This document shows positions 53,832 through 62,807 of a DNA stretch of 64,000 nucleotides, piece after piece (position 1 is the first letter of the stretch; each line of letters opens with the position of its first letter). The DNA comes from Leucobacter muris (GTDB lineage Bacteria > Actinomycetota > Actinomycetes > Actinomycetales > Microbacteriaceae): positions 558,001-622,000 of the forward strand of contig NZ_CP035037.1 of the NCBI RefSeq assembly GCF_004028235.1. Direction: 5' to 3'. The notes under the pieces are model-generated. The model was not told the DNA's origin and did no database searches. It was given only the letters and a program-made list of their open reading frames with translations. The position numbers and the translations under genes were made by a program.

Positions 53832-54326
53832 ATGACGATGGACACCAGCGGACGGATCGAACCGACGGGGCGGGGCGCGGATCTCGCGCTCGTGCGCTCG
53901 CTCGCGCTGCCCGTCGAGGAGGCCTGGGCCTACCTCACCGACTCGGAGCTCACCGAGCAGTGGTTCGGGCCCTGGGAGGGCGACGGGCGCGCCGGAGGCG
54001 CGGTGCGCGTGCGCATGCGGTTCGAGGATCACGAACCGGCGATCGGCGTGCGCATCCTCGCGTGCGACCCCTTCGAGCGGCTCGTGCTCAAAGCCGAGGA
54101 CGAGGTCGGCGGCTGGCACCTGGAGCTGCTCGTCGAGCGCGACGGCGACGACTCGCTGCTCACGCTCGTGCACCACCTCGACACCACCGACGAGGTCGGC
54201 GAGATCGGGCCGGGCTGGGAGTACTACCTCGACCTGCTCGTCGCCGCCACCCAGGGCACCGAGCGCCCCAGCTTCGACAGCTACTACCCGGCGATGCGCG
54301 AGGCCTACCTCGCGATGCGCCCCTAG
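53832..54326 (+). CDS. SRPBCC/AHSA1 domain protein
   Basis: This 164-residue protein has the activator-of-Hsp90-homology START-like fold: LVRSLALPVEEAWAYLTDSELTEQWFGPWEGD at the start, LTLVHHLDTTDEVGEIGPGWEYYLDLL in the C-terminal half. Such proteins bind small hydrophobic ligands; the ligand is unknown. ATG 53832 follows GGGAGAG. A TACGCT about 35 bases upstream may be the -10. Confidence 0.85.
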   Translation: MTMDTSGRIEPTGRGADLALVRSLALPVEEAWAYLTDSELTEQWFGPWEGDGRAGGAVRVRMRFEDHEPAIGVRILACDPFERLVLKAEDEVGGWHLELLVERDGDDSLLTLVHHLDTTDEVGEIGPGWEYYLDLLVAATQGTERPSFDSYYPAMREAYLAMRP

Positions 54327-54388
54327 CGGGGGCGCCGTGGCGCACGCTCGCGGCGCTGGGGCCTGCGTCGCCGAGTATGCTGACCGGG

Positions 54389-54877
54389 ATGAGCGCATCC
54401 CCGACCGTCGAAGAGTTCTGGGCCGAGGTCCGCACCGCGCTTCCGGGCCTGCCTGAGGCGGTGCCCGAGGCCTGGGCGTTCGGCGCGACACCGGATCACG
54501 CCGATGGTCTGCTGGCTCTCGTGCTCGAGGGCACGAAGACCGCGACGGCCTCGTCGCTCTGGGACCTTGAGCACACGGGCGATCCGGTGCCCGGCGTCGG
54601 CGAGCTGAGCATCATCCTCGACGGTCGCGGAGTGCCGCGCGCGCTGCTCGAGACGACCGCGGTCGAGGTCGTCGCGTTCGACGAGGTGTCCGAGTCGCAC
54701 GCCTTCGCGGAGGGGGAGGGCGACCGCAGCCTCGCGCAGTGGCGCGAGGTGCACGAGCACTACTGGCGCGCCTACTCCGCGAGTCCGAGGGGGTTCGAGT
54801 CCCGCATGCCGATCGTCTGCGAGCGGCTGAAGTTGAGGTACGCCGAGGGGCGAGCGGCCTCGACCGCTCGCCCCTGA
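54389..54877 (+). CDS. ASCH domain-containing protein
   Basis: This 162-residue protein has the ASCH (PUA-like) fold: EEFWAEVRTALPGL, GLLALVLEGTKTATASSLWDLEH, VPGVGELSIILDGRGVPRALLETTAVEVVAFDEVSESHAFAEGEG. The 'GTKTATxS' element marks the RNA-binding pocket. Some family members are amidohydrolases or bind RNA; the exact role is open. TATGCT (54376-54381) ends seven bases before ATG 54389, suggesting leaderless expression. Confidence 0.88.
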   Translation: MSASPTVEEFWAEVRTALPGLPEAVPEAWAFGATPDHADGLLALVLEGTKTATASSLWDLEHTGDPVPGVGELSIILDGRGVPRALLETTAVEVVAFDEVSESHAFAEGEGDRSLAQWREVHEHYWRAYSASPRGFESRMPIVCERLKLRYAEGRAASTARP

Positions 54878-54942
54878 CATAGCCGCTGATCTCGGTGCGT
54901 GCGGGCAGGCCTCCGAGCTCGGTGAGACCCGGCGGGGATCGA

Positions 54943-55000
54943 CCGAGCGGCGGATTTCGCACCCATCTGCTCAGCGGCGCATGCGAAACCCGCCGCTCGG
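54943..55000. terminator. Large hairpin after the ASCH gene
   Basis: A 19-bp inverted repeat with one mismatch (54943-54961 with 54982-55000) and 20-base loop lies 65 bases after the ASCH stop and immediately before the LLM remnant. Confidence 0.6.
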
Positions 55001-55007
55001 CGAGAGT

Positions 55008-55129
55008 TCACACCGCGTCTCCCCGAACTGGCCCCGTGTGCGGCTGCCAGCCGGGCGGGGGCGCCGCGTGCTCGGCGAAGGCCTGCAGCACGCGCAGGTT
55101 GTACGCCGCGCCGAGCCGGTTCGGGATCG
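55008..55129 (-). pseudogene. 3'-end remnant of an LLM-class oxidoreductase
   Basis: On the minus strand this fragment encodes IPNRLGAAYNLRVLQAFAEH and ends GWQPHTGPVRGDAV before TGA 55008-55010. It corresponds to the last 38 residues of the LLM gene at 55739. Over about 122 bases the DNA differs at 11 positions plus one 3-base gap (roughly 90% identity). No upstream part of the gene remains; sequence before 55129 (gene orientation) is unrelated. Confidence 0.8.
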
Positions 55130-55167
55130 GAGCAGCACAGTGATTCGATCCCGAACTCCTCACCTGT

Positions 55168-55632
55168 TCAGGGTGCGGTCTGAAGCGCCATGTGAATGGT
55201 CGGGTACGGTCGGCCATCCCCATCGAGCTCGCTACGGCCGATCTGCGCGAAGCCCCGACTGAGGTAGAAGCCGAGAGCTCCGCTGTTCTGCTCGTTCACA
55301 TCCACTTTCGAGACTGCCTGGTTCTCGATGACTTCGGCGAGAAGCGCCGAGCCGACGCCCTCGCCACGGACGGCATCGGAGACGAACAACATCTCCAGGG
55401 CGCCGTCACGCACTCCCGCGAACCCGACGCGTCGCCCGTTCTTCTCGGCGACAGTGAGTGTCACGGCGGGAAAGTAGTCCGATGCAAGATGAGATTCGAT
55501 TCGAGCGAAGTCGGATTCGTCCAGGAAATCGTGGGTGGCGCGGACCGCGCTGCGCCAGATTTCAATGAGTGCTTCGTGCTCCTGCGGGCCGCGGCCGGCT
55601 CGGATGTTCAACTGAGCGGCTCCTTCTCGCAT
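55168..55632 (-). CDS. GNAT family N-acetyltransferase
   Basis: This 154-residue protein has the GNAT core GVRDGALEMLFVSDAVRGEGVGSALLAEVI (acetyl-CoA loop R-G-E-G-V-G-S) and VDVNEQNSGALGFYLSRGFAQIGRS, similar to YjaB/ElaA-type enzymes. The acceptor is unknown. Its base composition is visibly less GC-rich than its neighbours, and it lies between two copies of an LLM oxidoreductase 3' end, suggesting acquisition or rearrangement. Confidence 0.87.
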   Translation of the reverse strand: MREGAAQLNIRAGRGPQEHEALIEIWRSAVRATHDFLDESDFARIESHLASDYFPAVTLTVAEKNGRRVGFAGVRDGALEMLFVSDAVRGEGVGSALLAEVIENQAVSKVDVNEQNSGALGFYLSRGFAQIGRSELDGDGRPYPTIHMALQTAP

Positions 55633-55738
55633 GGGCCGATTCTATGACCCGCGTGACCGTCTGCGTACTCCGCAGCCTCGCCTGGAGGCTGCGTCAGCGC
55701 TCCACACCACCACCGTCGCGGGGTGAGAGGAGGTGAGC

Positions 55739-56801
55739 TCAGACCGCGTCTCCCCGAACCGGCCCCTCCGTGTTCGGCTGCCAGCCGAGCGCGGGCGCCA
55801 CGTGCTCGGCGAAGGCCTGCAGCACGTGCAGGTTGTATTCCACGCCGAGCTGGTTCGGGATCGTGAGCATGAGCGTGTCGGCCGCCATCACCGCCTCGTC
55901 GGCGAGCAGCTGGTCGATCAGGCGATCCGGGGTGTCGGCGTACGTCTTGCCGAACGTGGACCGGATGCCGTCGATGATCCCGACCTGATCCTGCCCGTCG
56001 CGGCCCCGCACGCCGAAGAACATCTCGTCCTGCTCGCTCACCAGCGGGAACACGCTGCGGCTCACCGAGACGCGCGGCGATCCGGTGTGCCCGGCCTCGC
56101 GGTACGCCGCGCGGAAGCGCTCGATCTGCTCCCGCTGCAGCTCGTGGAACGGCTGCCCCGTCGCCTCGGTGAGCAGCGTCGAGCTCATGAGGTTGAGGCC
56201 CTGCCGGCCCACCCACTCGGCGGAGTCCCGCGATCCCGCACCCCACCAGATGCGGTCGCGCAGCCCGGGCGACCTCGGTTCGACCGCGAGCCTGCCGGGG
56301 GGGGGGGGGGGGGGGGGGCATCTGCGGGTCGCTGTCGACGACGCCGTCGCCGTCGATCGCGCGCAGGAACAGCTCGAACTTGTCTCGGGCGATGTCGGCG
56401 CCGCGCGGATCCTCGGATCCCGTGTACCCGAAGGCCTCGTAGCCGCGCAGGGCGGTCTCGGGGGATCCCCGGCTCACGCCGAGCGCGATCCGGCCGTCCG
56501 AGATGAGGTCGAGCGCGGCCGCCTCCTCGGCGAAGTACAAGGGGTTCTCGTAGCGCATGTCGATCACGCCGGTGCCCACCTCGATGCGGCGGGTGCGGGC
56601 GGCCATCGCGGTGAGCAGCGGGATCGGCGAAGCCGCCTGCCGCGCGAAGTGGTGCACGCGCACGTAGGCGCCGTTCACGCCGATCTCGTCGGCCCCCTCG
56701 GCCAGCTCGATCGTCTGGTGCAGCATGTCGCCCGCGGTGCGAACGCGCGAACCGGGCACCGGCCCGTAGTGCCCGAATGACAGGAATCCGAAAGCTCTCA
56801 T
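55739..56801 (-). pseudogene. LLM-class flavin-dependent oxidoreductase, interrupted by a poly-G tract
   Basis: ATG 56801 opens RAFGFLSFGHYG, with VRVHHFARQAASPIPLLTAMAARTRRIEVGTGVIDMRYENPLYFAEEAAALDLISDGRIALGVSRGSPE-type luciferase-like motifs in the N-terminal part. After a 22-base G tract (56297-56318, C on the coding strand) the frame is lost. The expected continuation (PRSPGLRDRIWWGAGSRDSA, then GRQGLNLMSSTLL to PVRGDAV) is in the next frame. Removing one base, or adding two, restores a 354-codon gene. The family oxidises substrates with FMN or F420; substrate is unknown. Confidence 0.82.
56297..56318. repeat. 22-base poly-G tract inside the LLM gene
   Basis: Twenty-two consecutive G on the plus strand encode a run of Pro on the minus strand. 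The length is one more than a multiple of three, which breaks the frame. It is either a slippage-prone contingency tract or an assembly error. Confidence 0.9.
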
Positions 56802-56977
56802 GCGGGGTGCAACACCCGATCCCGAATTGTATTCCCGTGCATGTAAATCGATCGCCGCCCCGCCTGGCGACACGAATCCCCCGCGCGACGGGCGCGCCGC
56901 GAAGCCGGTACCGCGGGACGACCCCCGCGGTACCCAGGGCTGACGCGCGCGCCGGGCGCCGAATCTAGCGTCGAAGC

Positions 56978-57763
56978 ATGGAGATTCACTCGAGCGATAT
57001 GGGACTGGTGGCGCGCGTCGCCCACCTCGGCAAGCACTACGGCGAGGGACCGCAGCGGGTCACCGCCCTGGACGACGTCTCGATCGGCATCAGGCGCGGC
57101 AAGTTCACCGCGATCATGGGACCCTCGGGATCGGGCAAATCGACGCTGATGCACGTCATGGCCGGCCTCGACAGCCCCAGCGAGGGGCGCGTCTGGCTGG
57201 GCGACGACGAGATCACGAACCTCGGCGACGCCGCGCTCACGAAGCTGCGCAGGCGCCGGATCGGCTTCGTGTTCCAGTCGTTCAACCTCGTGCCCACGCT
57301 CGACGTCATGGGCAACCTGCGGCTGCCGTTCGAGCTCGACGGGCGCCGCCCGAACGCCGAGGAGCAGCACCGCATCGGTTCACTCGTCGAGACGCTCGGC
57401 CTCGCGAACCGCCTCAAGCACCGCCCGCACGAACTGTCGGGCGGCCAGCAGCAGCGCGTCGCGATCGCGCGGGCCCTCGCCACGCAGCCGGATGTGATCT
57501 TCGCCGACGAGCCCACGGGCGCGCTCGACTCCCGCACCGGGCGCGAGGTGCTCGGCCTGCTGCGATCCGCCACCCGCACCGCGGGCCAGACCATCGCGAT
57601 GGTCACCCACGACCCCATCGCGGCGAGCCACGCCGACCGCATCCTGTTCCTCGCCGACGGGCGCATCGTCTCGGATCGCGAAGCGATGACCGCCGAGCAG
57701 ATCTCGGAGACCATGCTGAACCTCGAGTCGGTGGCCGTCGCCGGATCCGGGGCCGCGGCATGA
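56978..57763 (+). CDS. ABC transporter ATP-binding protein (MacB/LolD-like)
   Basis: This 261-residue ATPase has Walker A GPSGSGKST, Q-loop FVFQSFNLVPTLDVMGNLRLP, signature [16 protein letters not shown], Walker B VIFADEPTGALDSRTG and switch MVTHDPIAA. The FNLVPTL and EPTGALDS signatures mark the MacB/LolD/BceA exporter group. It pairs with the FtsX-like permease that overlaps its stop. TAGCGT (56966-56971) ends six bases before ATG 56978, a leaderless start. Confidence 0.92.
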   Translation: MEIHSSDMGLVARVAHLGKHYGEGPQRVTALDDVSIGIRRGKFTAIMGPSGSGKSTLMHVMAGLDSPSEGRVWLGDDEITNLGDAALTKLRRRRIGFVFQSFNLVPTLDVMGNLRLPFELDGRRPNAEEQHRIGSLVETLGLANRLKHRPHELSGGQQQRVAIARALATQPDVIFADEPTGALDSRTGREVLGLLRSATRTAGQTIAMVTHDPIAASHADRILFLADGRIVSDREAMTAEQISETMLNLESVAVAGSGAAA

Positions 57764-59148
57764 TCGCCGTGATCCGGGAGCACGCCTCCACCATCGTCGT
57801 CTCTGCGCTGTCGTCACTGTTCGCGGTGACGCTGACCCTGTTCACCGGGATCCTCACCGCCGCCATCGACCCGGCCGTGATCGAGGCGGGCGGCACCTTC
57901 CGCGTGGTGCTGATGATGGTGGCGCTCATCTTCATCCTGATCGCGCTCTACGTCGGGGCGATCGTCACCGCCAACACCTTCTCGACCATCATCGCGGGCC
58001 GCACCCGCACGATCGCGCTGCTGCGGCTGATCGGCGCGAGCGCGGCGCGGGTGCGCGCGCGGGTCGCGGGGGAGGGGCTCGCGATGGGGCTGCTCGGCGC
58101 GGTGCTCGGGTTCGGGATCGCCGAGGCGCTGTGCGCCGCCGCGGTGACGTGGGGGCCGGACGCGGGCTGGCTTCCCGCGGGTCGGGACTATCCGCTGTTC
58201 GATCCGCTGACAGTCGTCGCGGTCGCGATCGTCGCGCTCACGACCTGGGTGGCGGCGTGGTCGGGATCGCGGCGCGTGGGCCGCGTCTCGCCGATCGCCG
58301 CGACCGGGGCCGCCGTCGAGCTGCCCGCCGACCGCGCGGGACGACGCCCGGCGCGCACGGTGTGGGCGGTCATCCTGCTCATCATCGGGGTCGCGCTGCT
58401 GGCGATCGGGATCGTGCTCGGCCTCATGACGCCGCTCGCGCTCTTCATCGCGTTCATGGGCGGGCTCTTCTCGTTCACCGGCATCGCCCTCGGCGCCCAC
58501 TTCGTGATGCCCCCGCTGCTGCGGATCTCGGGCCGGGCGCTGGGCAACGGACCGTCGGGGCGGTTGGCGGCGGCGAACGCCGTGCGCTTCCCGGAGCGCA
58601 GCGCCCGCTCCACGATCGGCCTCGTGATCGGCGTGACCCTCATCACGATGTTCGCGGTGGCGCTCGCGAGCTATGAGACGATGACGCTGCAGGCCTTCGC
58701 GAGCGACCCGCGCCTCGCGGCCGACTTCACGGCCACCCTCGCCGTCACCACCGGCGTGTTCACGGGCCTCGTCGGCTTCTCGGGAGTCATCGCCGCCGTC
58801 GGCCTGGTCAACACGCTCTCGCTGAGCGTGCTGCAGCGCACCCGCGAGCTGGGCCTGCTGCGCGCGCTCGGGTTCACCGGGGCGCAGGTGCGCCGCATGG
58901 TGCTGGCCGAGAGCGCCCAGATGACGCTCACCGCCCTCGTCTTCGGGCTCGTGCTCGGAGTGTTCTACGGATGGACCGCGGCGCAGACGCTGCTGGGGTT
59001 CCAGACGGGGCTCATGGCGCCGGCCATCCCGTGGCCGATCATCGGCGGCATCGTGGTGTGCGGGATCGCGCTCGCCCTCATCGCGGCGGCGGCACCGGCC
59101 CGGCGCGCGATCCGGGTGTCTCCCATCGCCGCCCTCGCTGCGCAGTGA
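57760..59148 (+). CDS. FtsX-like ABC transporter permease
   Basis: This 462-residue protein overlaps the ATPase stop (ATGA). It has two FtsX-type units with about eight to ten helices: the first around residues 45-160 with AGRTRTIALLRLIGASAARVRARV, the second around 330-455 with QRTRELGLLRALGFTGAQVRRMVLAE and a final PARRAIRVSPIAALAAQ. Large extracellular domains typical of MacB are short here, as in Bce-type or antimicrobial-peptide exporters. Substrate is unknown and no sensor kinase is adjacent. Confidence 0.9.
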   Translation: MIAVIREHASTIVVSALSSLFAVTLTLFTGILTAAIDPAVIEAGGTFRVVLMMVALIFILIALYVGAIVTANTFSTIIAGRTRTIALLRLIGASAARVRARVAGEGLAMGLLGAVLGFGIAEALCAAAVTWGPDAGWLPAGRDYPLFDPLTVVAVAIVALTTWVAAWSGSRRVGRVSPIAATGAAVELPADRAGRRPARTVWAVILLIIGVALLAIGIVLGLMTPLALFIAFMGGLFSFTGIALGAHFVMPPLLRISGRALGNGPSGRLAAANAVRFPERSARSTIGLVIGVTLITMFAVALASYETMTLQAFASDPRLAADFTATLAVTTGVFTGLVGFSGVIAAVGLVNTLSLSVLQRTRELGLLRALGFTGAQVRRMVLAESAQMTLTALVFGLVLGVFYGWTAAQTLLGFQTGLMAPAIPWPIIGGIVVCGIALALIAAAAPARRAIRVSPIAALAAQ

Positions 59149-59202
59149 GCGCTGCGCGTCTCGCACCGTTCTGCTGCGCGCTCTCATGAGCGAATCGGGA
59201 GT

Positions 59203-59241
59203 GCTTCTGGCTGCGCGTCGGCCCCCGACGCGGCCAGAAGC
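59203..59241 (+). terminator. Terminator after the ABC exporter
   Basis: GCTTCTGG and GCGTCGG (59203-59210, 59215-59221) pair with 59225-59231 and 59234-59241, giving a 15-bp interrupted stem 55 bases after the permease stop. Confidence 0.65.
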
Positions 59242-59341
59242 GACCCCGGCTCGAGACAGGCCGTGACGATCCCGCTGAAGCGGCCAACGCCGCCCGCGAA
59301 CGTCTCGGAAGAATGTCGGCGGCCGCGACTAGGCTGAAGCC

Positions 59342-60922
59342 ATGACCGTTGTGATTGATCCCGCATTCGATCCCGTCCCCTCTCTCGCCCGCGCCACAAG
59401 CGTGAGCGTCTCGTCGCAGCCGCCGGTCGACCCCGGCGCTCTCGCGGTCTTCGTGCCCGCCGAGGGCGAGCTGCCCGAGAGCATCGCCGAGATCGGCCGC
59501 GACGCGCTCGCCGCAGCTGGCTTCACCGGCGCGGAGAACCAGACGCTGCTGCTGCCGGGCACCCCGCTGCGGGTGCTCGTCGGCACCGGCAAGGCGGGCA
59601 TCGACAGCGATGCGCGCCTGCGCGACGCCGTCGCGGCCTTCACGCGCGCGGCGCGCGAGGAGGCCCGGATCGGGGTCGATCTCACCGAGCTGCTGGCCTC
59701 GGGCGACTGGGACGCCGAGGTGGCCGTGCAGGCCGCGATCGAGGGTGCAGTGCTCGCCCGATACCGTTACGACGCTCTGAAGAGCGACCCGAAGACGGTC
59801 GCGCTCGAAGAGCTCATGCTGCAGATCGGCGAGCAGCACGCCGAGGCCGCCGAGTACGGGGTCGAGCGGGGGCTGATCCTCGCCCGCACCGCCGCGCTCT
59901 CGCGCGACCTGGCCAACACCCCGCCCCGCCACCTCAGCGCGGTCAAGTTCGCCGAGGTCGTCGAGCTGCTCGCGCCCGAGTTCGGTCTCGAGGTCGAGGT
60001 CTTCGACCGCGAGGCGCTCATGCAGCTCGGCACGGGCGGCCTGCTCGGCGTCAACGCGGGCAGTGTCGAGGAGCCGCGCATGATCAAGGTCTCGTACCGC
60101 CCCGAGGGCGCCGCGCTCGCCGACGCCGAGGGCCATCTCGCGCTCATCGGCAAGGGCATCATGTACGACTCGGGCGGCATCAGCCTGAAGCCGTCGAACG
60201 CGATGCACGCGGCCATGAAGTTCGACATGATGGGCGCGGCCGCGGTGTTCGCGTCGATGACCGCCCTGCGCGACCTCGGCACCACCACCGCGGTCACCGG
60301 CTGGCTCATGTGCACCGACAACATGCCCTCGGGCAGCGCGACCAAGCTCGGCGACGTGCTCACGATCCGCGGCGGCAAGACCGTCGAGGTGAAGAACACC
60401 GACGCCGAGGGGCGCCTGGTCATGGCCGACGGCCTTGTGCTCGCCACCGAGGAAGAGCGCCGGCCCGACGCGATCGTCGACATCGCCACCCTCACGGGCG
60501 CCGCGATGATGGCGCTCGGCACCCGCACCGCTGCGATGCTCGCCAATAACGACTCCGTCGCCGAGCAGCTGCAGGCGGCCGCCGATGCCACCGATGAGAA
60601 CATCTGGCGGTTCCCGCTCGATCACCGCTACCGCGACCAGCTCAAGTCGAACGTCGCCGACCTCTCGAACATCGGCGGCCAGTACGCCGGCGTGATCCTC
60701 GCCGCGCTCTTCCTCAACGAGTTCGTCGACGGGCTGCCGTGGGGGCACCTCGACATCGCCGGCACCATGCAGGCCGAGAGCGACGACCTGTGGCGCTCGG
60801 TCGGCTCGACCGGCTTCGGAGCTCGACTCCTCGCCGAGTTCGCCGCCGGCTTCGTGAAGCCCGCCGGAGAGGTCGACGCACCCGAGACCGACATCGATGA
60901 GGCGGACGCCGACGATGAGTGA
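59342..60922 (+). CDS. pepA: Leucyl aminopeptidase (M17)
   Basis: This 526-residue protein has an N-terminal macro-like domain and a C-terminal M17 catalytic domain. Metal-ligand and active-site motifs are ALIGKGIMYDSGGISLKPS, MKFDMMGAA and the family signature NTDAEGRLVMADGL, then DIATLTGAA. It removes N-terminal residues from peptides in the cytoplasm with two metal ions. TAGGCT (59330-59335) ends six bases before ATG 59342, so the mRNA is leaderless. The acidic C-terminus overlaps the next aminopeptidase gene by eight bases. Confidence 0.95.
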   Translation: MTVVIDPAFDPVPSLARATSVSVSSQPPVDPGALAVFVPAEGELPESIAEIGRDALAAAGFTGAENQTLLLPGTPLRVLVGTGKAGIDSDARLRDAVAAFTRAAREEARIGVDLTELLASGDWDAEVAVQAAIEGAVLARYRYDALKSDPKTVALEELMLQIGEQHAEAAEYGVERGLILARTAALSRDLANTPPRHLSAVKFAEVVELLAPEFGLEVEVFDREALMQLGTGGLLGVNAGSVEEPRMIKVSYRPEGAALADAEGHLALIGKGIMYDSGGISLKPSNAMHAAMKFDMMGAAAVFASMTALRDLGTTTAVTGWLMCTDNMPSGSATKLGDVLTIRGGKTVEVKNTDAEGRLVMADGLVLATEEERRPDAIVDIATLTGAAMMALGTRTAAMLANNDSVAEQLQAAADATDENIWRFPLDHRYRDQLKSNVADLSNIGGQYAGVILAALFLNEFVDGLPWGHLDIAGTMQAESDDLWRSVGSTGFGARLLAEFAAGFVKPAGEVDAPETDIDEADADDE

Positions 60923-62309
60923 GTCGACTCCCTCGGCGTCTCGGCGCTCCCGCCGGGGCGGGCGCTCGGCGCGCGCCCCGCAGCACCTGCTCAAGGATCG
61001 CGACGCCTACATCGACTACCTCTCAGAGTTCATCGCCGAAGCGCCGTCGTCGTACCACGCCGCCGCAGCGCTCCAGAAAGCACTCGAGGCCGCCGACTTC
61101 AGCGCCCACGACGAGACCGAGGCGTGGCAGGCGGTCATCGACGGATCGCGGGGTTTCGTGCGCCGCGACGGCGCGCTGATCGCGTGGCGCGTCGGCAAGA
61201 AGGTGTCGGCCGACAGCCCCGTGCGGGTGCTCGGCTGCCACACCGATTCGCCCGGCTTCACGGTCAAGCCGCGCCCCGACTTCACCGCGCACGGGTGGAG
61301 CCAGGTGGGCGTCGAGGTCTACGGCGGGCCGCTGCTCAATTCGTGGCTCGACCGCGACCTCGAGTTGGCCGGTCGCATCGTCACCCGCGACGGCACCGAG
61401 CGCCTCGTGCGCACCGGGGCGGTGGCCCGCATCCCGCAGCTCGCGATCCACCTCGACCGCGAGGCGAACTCCGGCCTCACGCTCGACCGGCAGCGCCACA
61501 CGCAGCCCGTGATCGGGCTCGTGCCCGCTGCGGGCTCTGGGGCGGGCTCCGATCCGGACTCGGAAGCGGGCGCTCCCTCGGCGCTCGCGCTACTGGCCGA
61601 TGCGGCCGGCGTCGCGGCCGACGAGATCGCCGGAACCGACGTGCGCCTGCACGACACCCAGCCTCCCGCCCGTATCGGCGTGCACGGCGAGCTGTACGCC
61701 TCGCCTCGCCTCGACAACCTCAGCTCGACGGTCGCGGGACTCGTCGCCCTGCTCGCCTCCGAGCCGGCCCCCGGCACCATCTCGGTGCTGGCCGCGTTCG
61801 ACCACGAAGAGCTCGGGTCCGAGACCCGCTCGGGCGCCTCCGGACCGTTCCTCGAGGAGGTGCTGGCTCGCATCCGCGCGGGCCTCGAGGCGACGGTCGA
61901 AGACTCCGCTCGCGCGTTCGCCCGATCCTGGTGCCTGTCGGCCGACGCCGGGCACTCGGTGCACCCGAACTACCCCGAGAAGCACGACCCGCGAGTGCAG
62001 CCGCTCGCCGGCCGGGGGCCGATGCTCAAGGTGAACGCCAACCAGCGCTACGCGAGCGACGCCCACGGCGCCGCCCTGTGGCTGCGCGTGTGCGAGGCGG
62101 CCGGCGTGCAGACGCAGGAGTTCGTGTCGAACAACACGTCGCCGTGCGGTTCCACGATCGGGCCCCTCACCGCGACGCGCCTCGGCATCCGCACCGTCGA
62201 CGTCGGCGTGCCGCTGCTGTCGATGCACTCGGCGCGCGAACTCGCCCACGTCGACGACCTTCACGGTCTCGCCCGGGCGACTGGCGCGTTTTTCTCAACC
62301 CTGTCATAA
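60915..62309 (+). CDS. M18 family aminopeptidase
   Basis: This 464-residue protein has M18 zinc-binding motifs: RVLGCHTDSPGFTVKP (His, Asp), LDNLSS region Asp, AAFDHEELGSETRSGASGPFL (Glu pair), CLSADAGHSVHPNYPEKHDP and the final LLSMHSARELAHVDDL with the last ligand His. It resembles ApeB/aspartyl aminopeptidase. ATG 60915 overlaps the pepA end by eight bases in another frame, so translation is coupled and peptide breakdown by M17 and M18 enzymes is co-expressed. A short basic N-terminus precedes the fold. Confidence 0.93.
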   Translation: MSESTPSASRRSRRGGRSARAPQHLLKDRDAYIDYLSEFIAEAPSSYHAAAALQKALEAADFSAHDETEAWQAVIDGSRGFVRRDGALIAWRVGKKVSADSPVRVLGCHTDSPGFTVKPRPDFTAHGWSQVGVEVYGGPLLNSWLDRDLELAGRIVTRDGTERLVRTGAVARIPQLAIHLDREANSGLTLDRQRHTQPVIGLVPAAGSGAGSDPDSEAGAPSALALLADAAGVAADEIAGTDVRLHDTQPPARIGVHGELYASPRLDNLSSTVAGLVALLASEPAPGTISVLAAFDHEELGSETRSGASGPFLEEVLARIRAGLEATVEDSARAFARSWCLSADAGHSVHPNYPEKHDPRVQPLAGRGPMLKVNANQRYASDAHGAALWLRVCEAAGVQTQEFVSNNTSPCGSTIGPLTATRLGIRTVDVGVPLLSMHSARELAHVDDLHGLARATGAFFSTLS

Positions 62310-62337
62310 TCCGGGCCACGTTCGCTAGGATCGTGCT

Positions 62338-62622
62338 ATGAGTGAGATGCAGCAGACGGGACACACCGGCGTCGCCCTCTCGCACAACGCGCTGATGCCC
62401 AGCGTGCAGCGTATCGGGGAGCGCGACATCGAGATCACCTACCTCGGAACGAACGCGGCGGGGCAGCCGACGTGGATCATGTGGAACGCGACCGAGCCCT
62501 ACCTCATCGGCATGCTGTCGCGCGGCAAGATGGGCTACCACTTCGAGCAGCGCACCAGCTCGGGAGTCATGCTGCACGAGAACATCTCGCTGAATCGGGT
62601 GCAGCGCGCGCTCGGCGGCTGA
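62338..62622 (+). CDS. Small conserved protein of unknown function
   Basis: This 94-residue soluble protein has no recognised family. The sequence has short beta-like segments (IEITYLGTNAAGQPTWIMWN, PYLIGMLSRGKMGYHFEQRT) ending with VMLHENISLNRVQRALGG. TAGGAT (62326-62331) lies exactly six bases before ATG 62338, a strong leaderless signal that supports expression. It sits alone between the aminopeptidases and the tRNA cluster; the 185 bases after it carry a likely tRNA promoter (TTGCAC at 62746-62751, TAAGAT at 62771-62776). Confidence 0.7.
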   Translation: MSEMQQTGHTGVALSHNALMPSVQRIGERDIEITYLGTNAAGQPTWIMWNATEPYLIGMLSRGKMGYHFEQRTSSGVMLHENISLNRVQRALGG

Positions 62623-62807
62623 GGCGCGACTGAAGCATTGGGCGTCGGCGCGGCGTTTTCCTCGGAGTCGCGGGCCGGTGTCAGTGGCTCCACGCGGGGA
62701 ACAGCGGGCGCGACACGCCAGGGATGCGCAGTTCTCGAACCCGATTTGCACTGCACCCGTTTCTCCGCATAAGATCATATCTCGGTAGCAAGCGAGAAAT
62801 CGCTTCG

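Noticed and set aside
53258..54388. Long plus-strand frame extending upstream of the ASCH gene
   Set aside because: The extension covers the AHSA1 gene in another frame and intergenic repeats; the leaderless promoter fixes the start at 54389.
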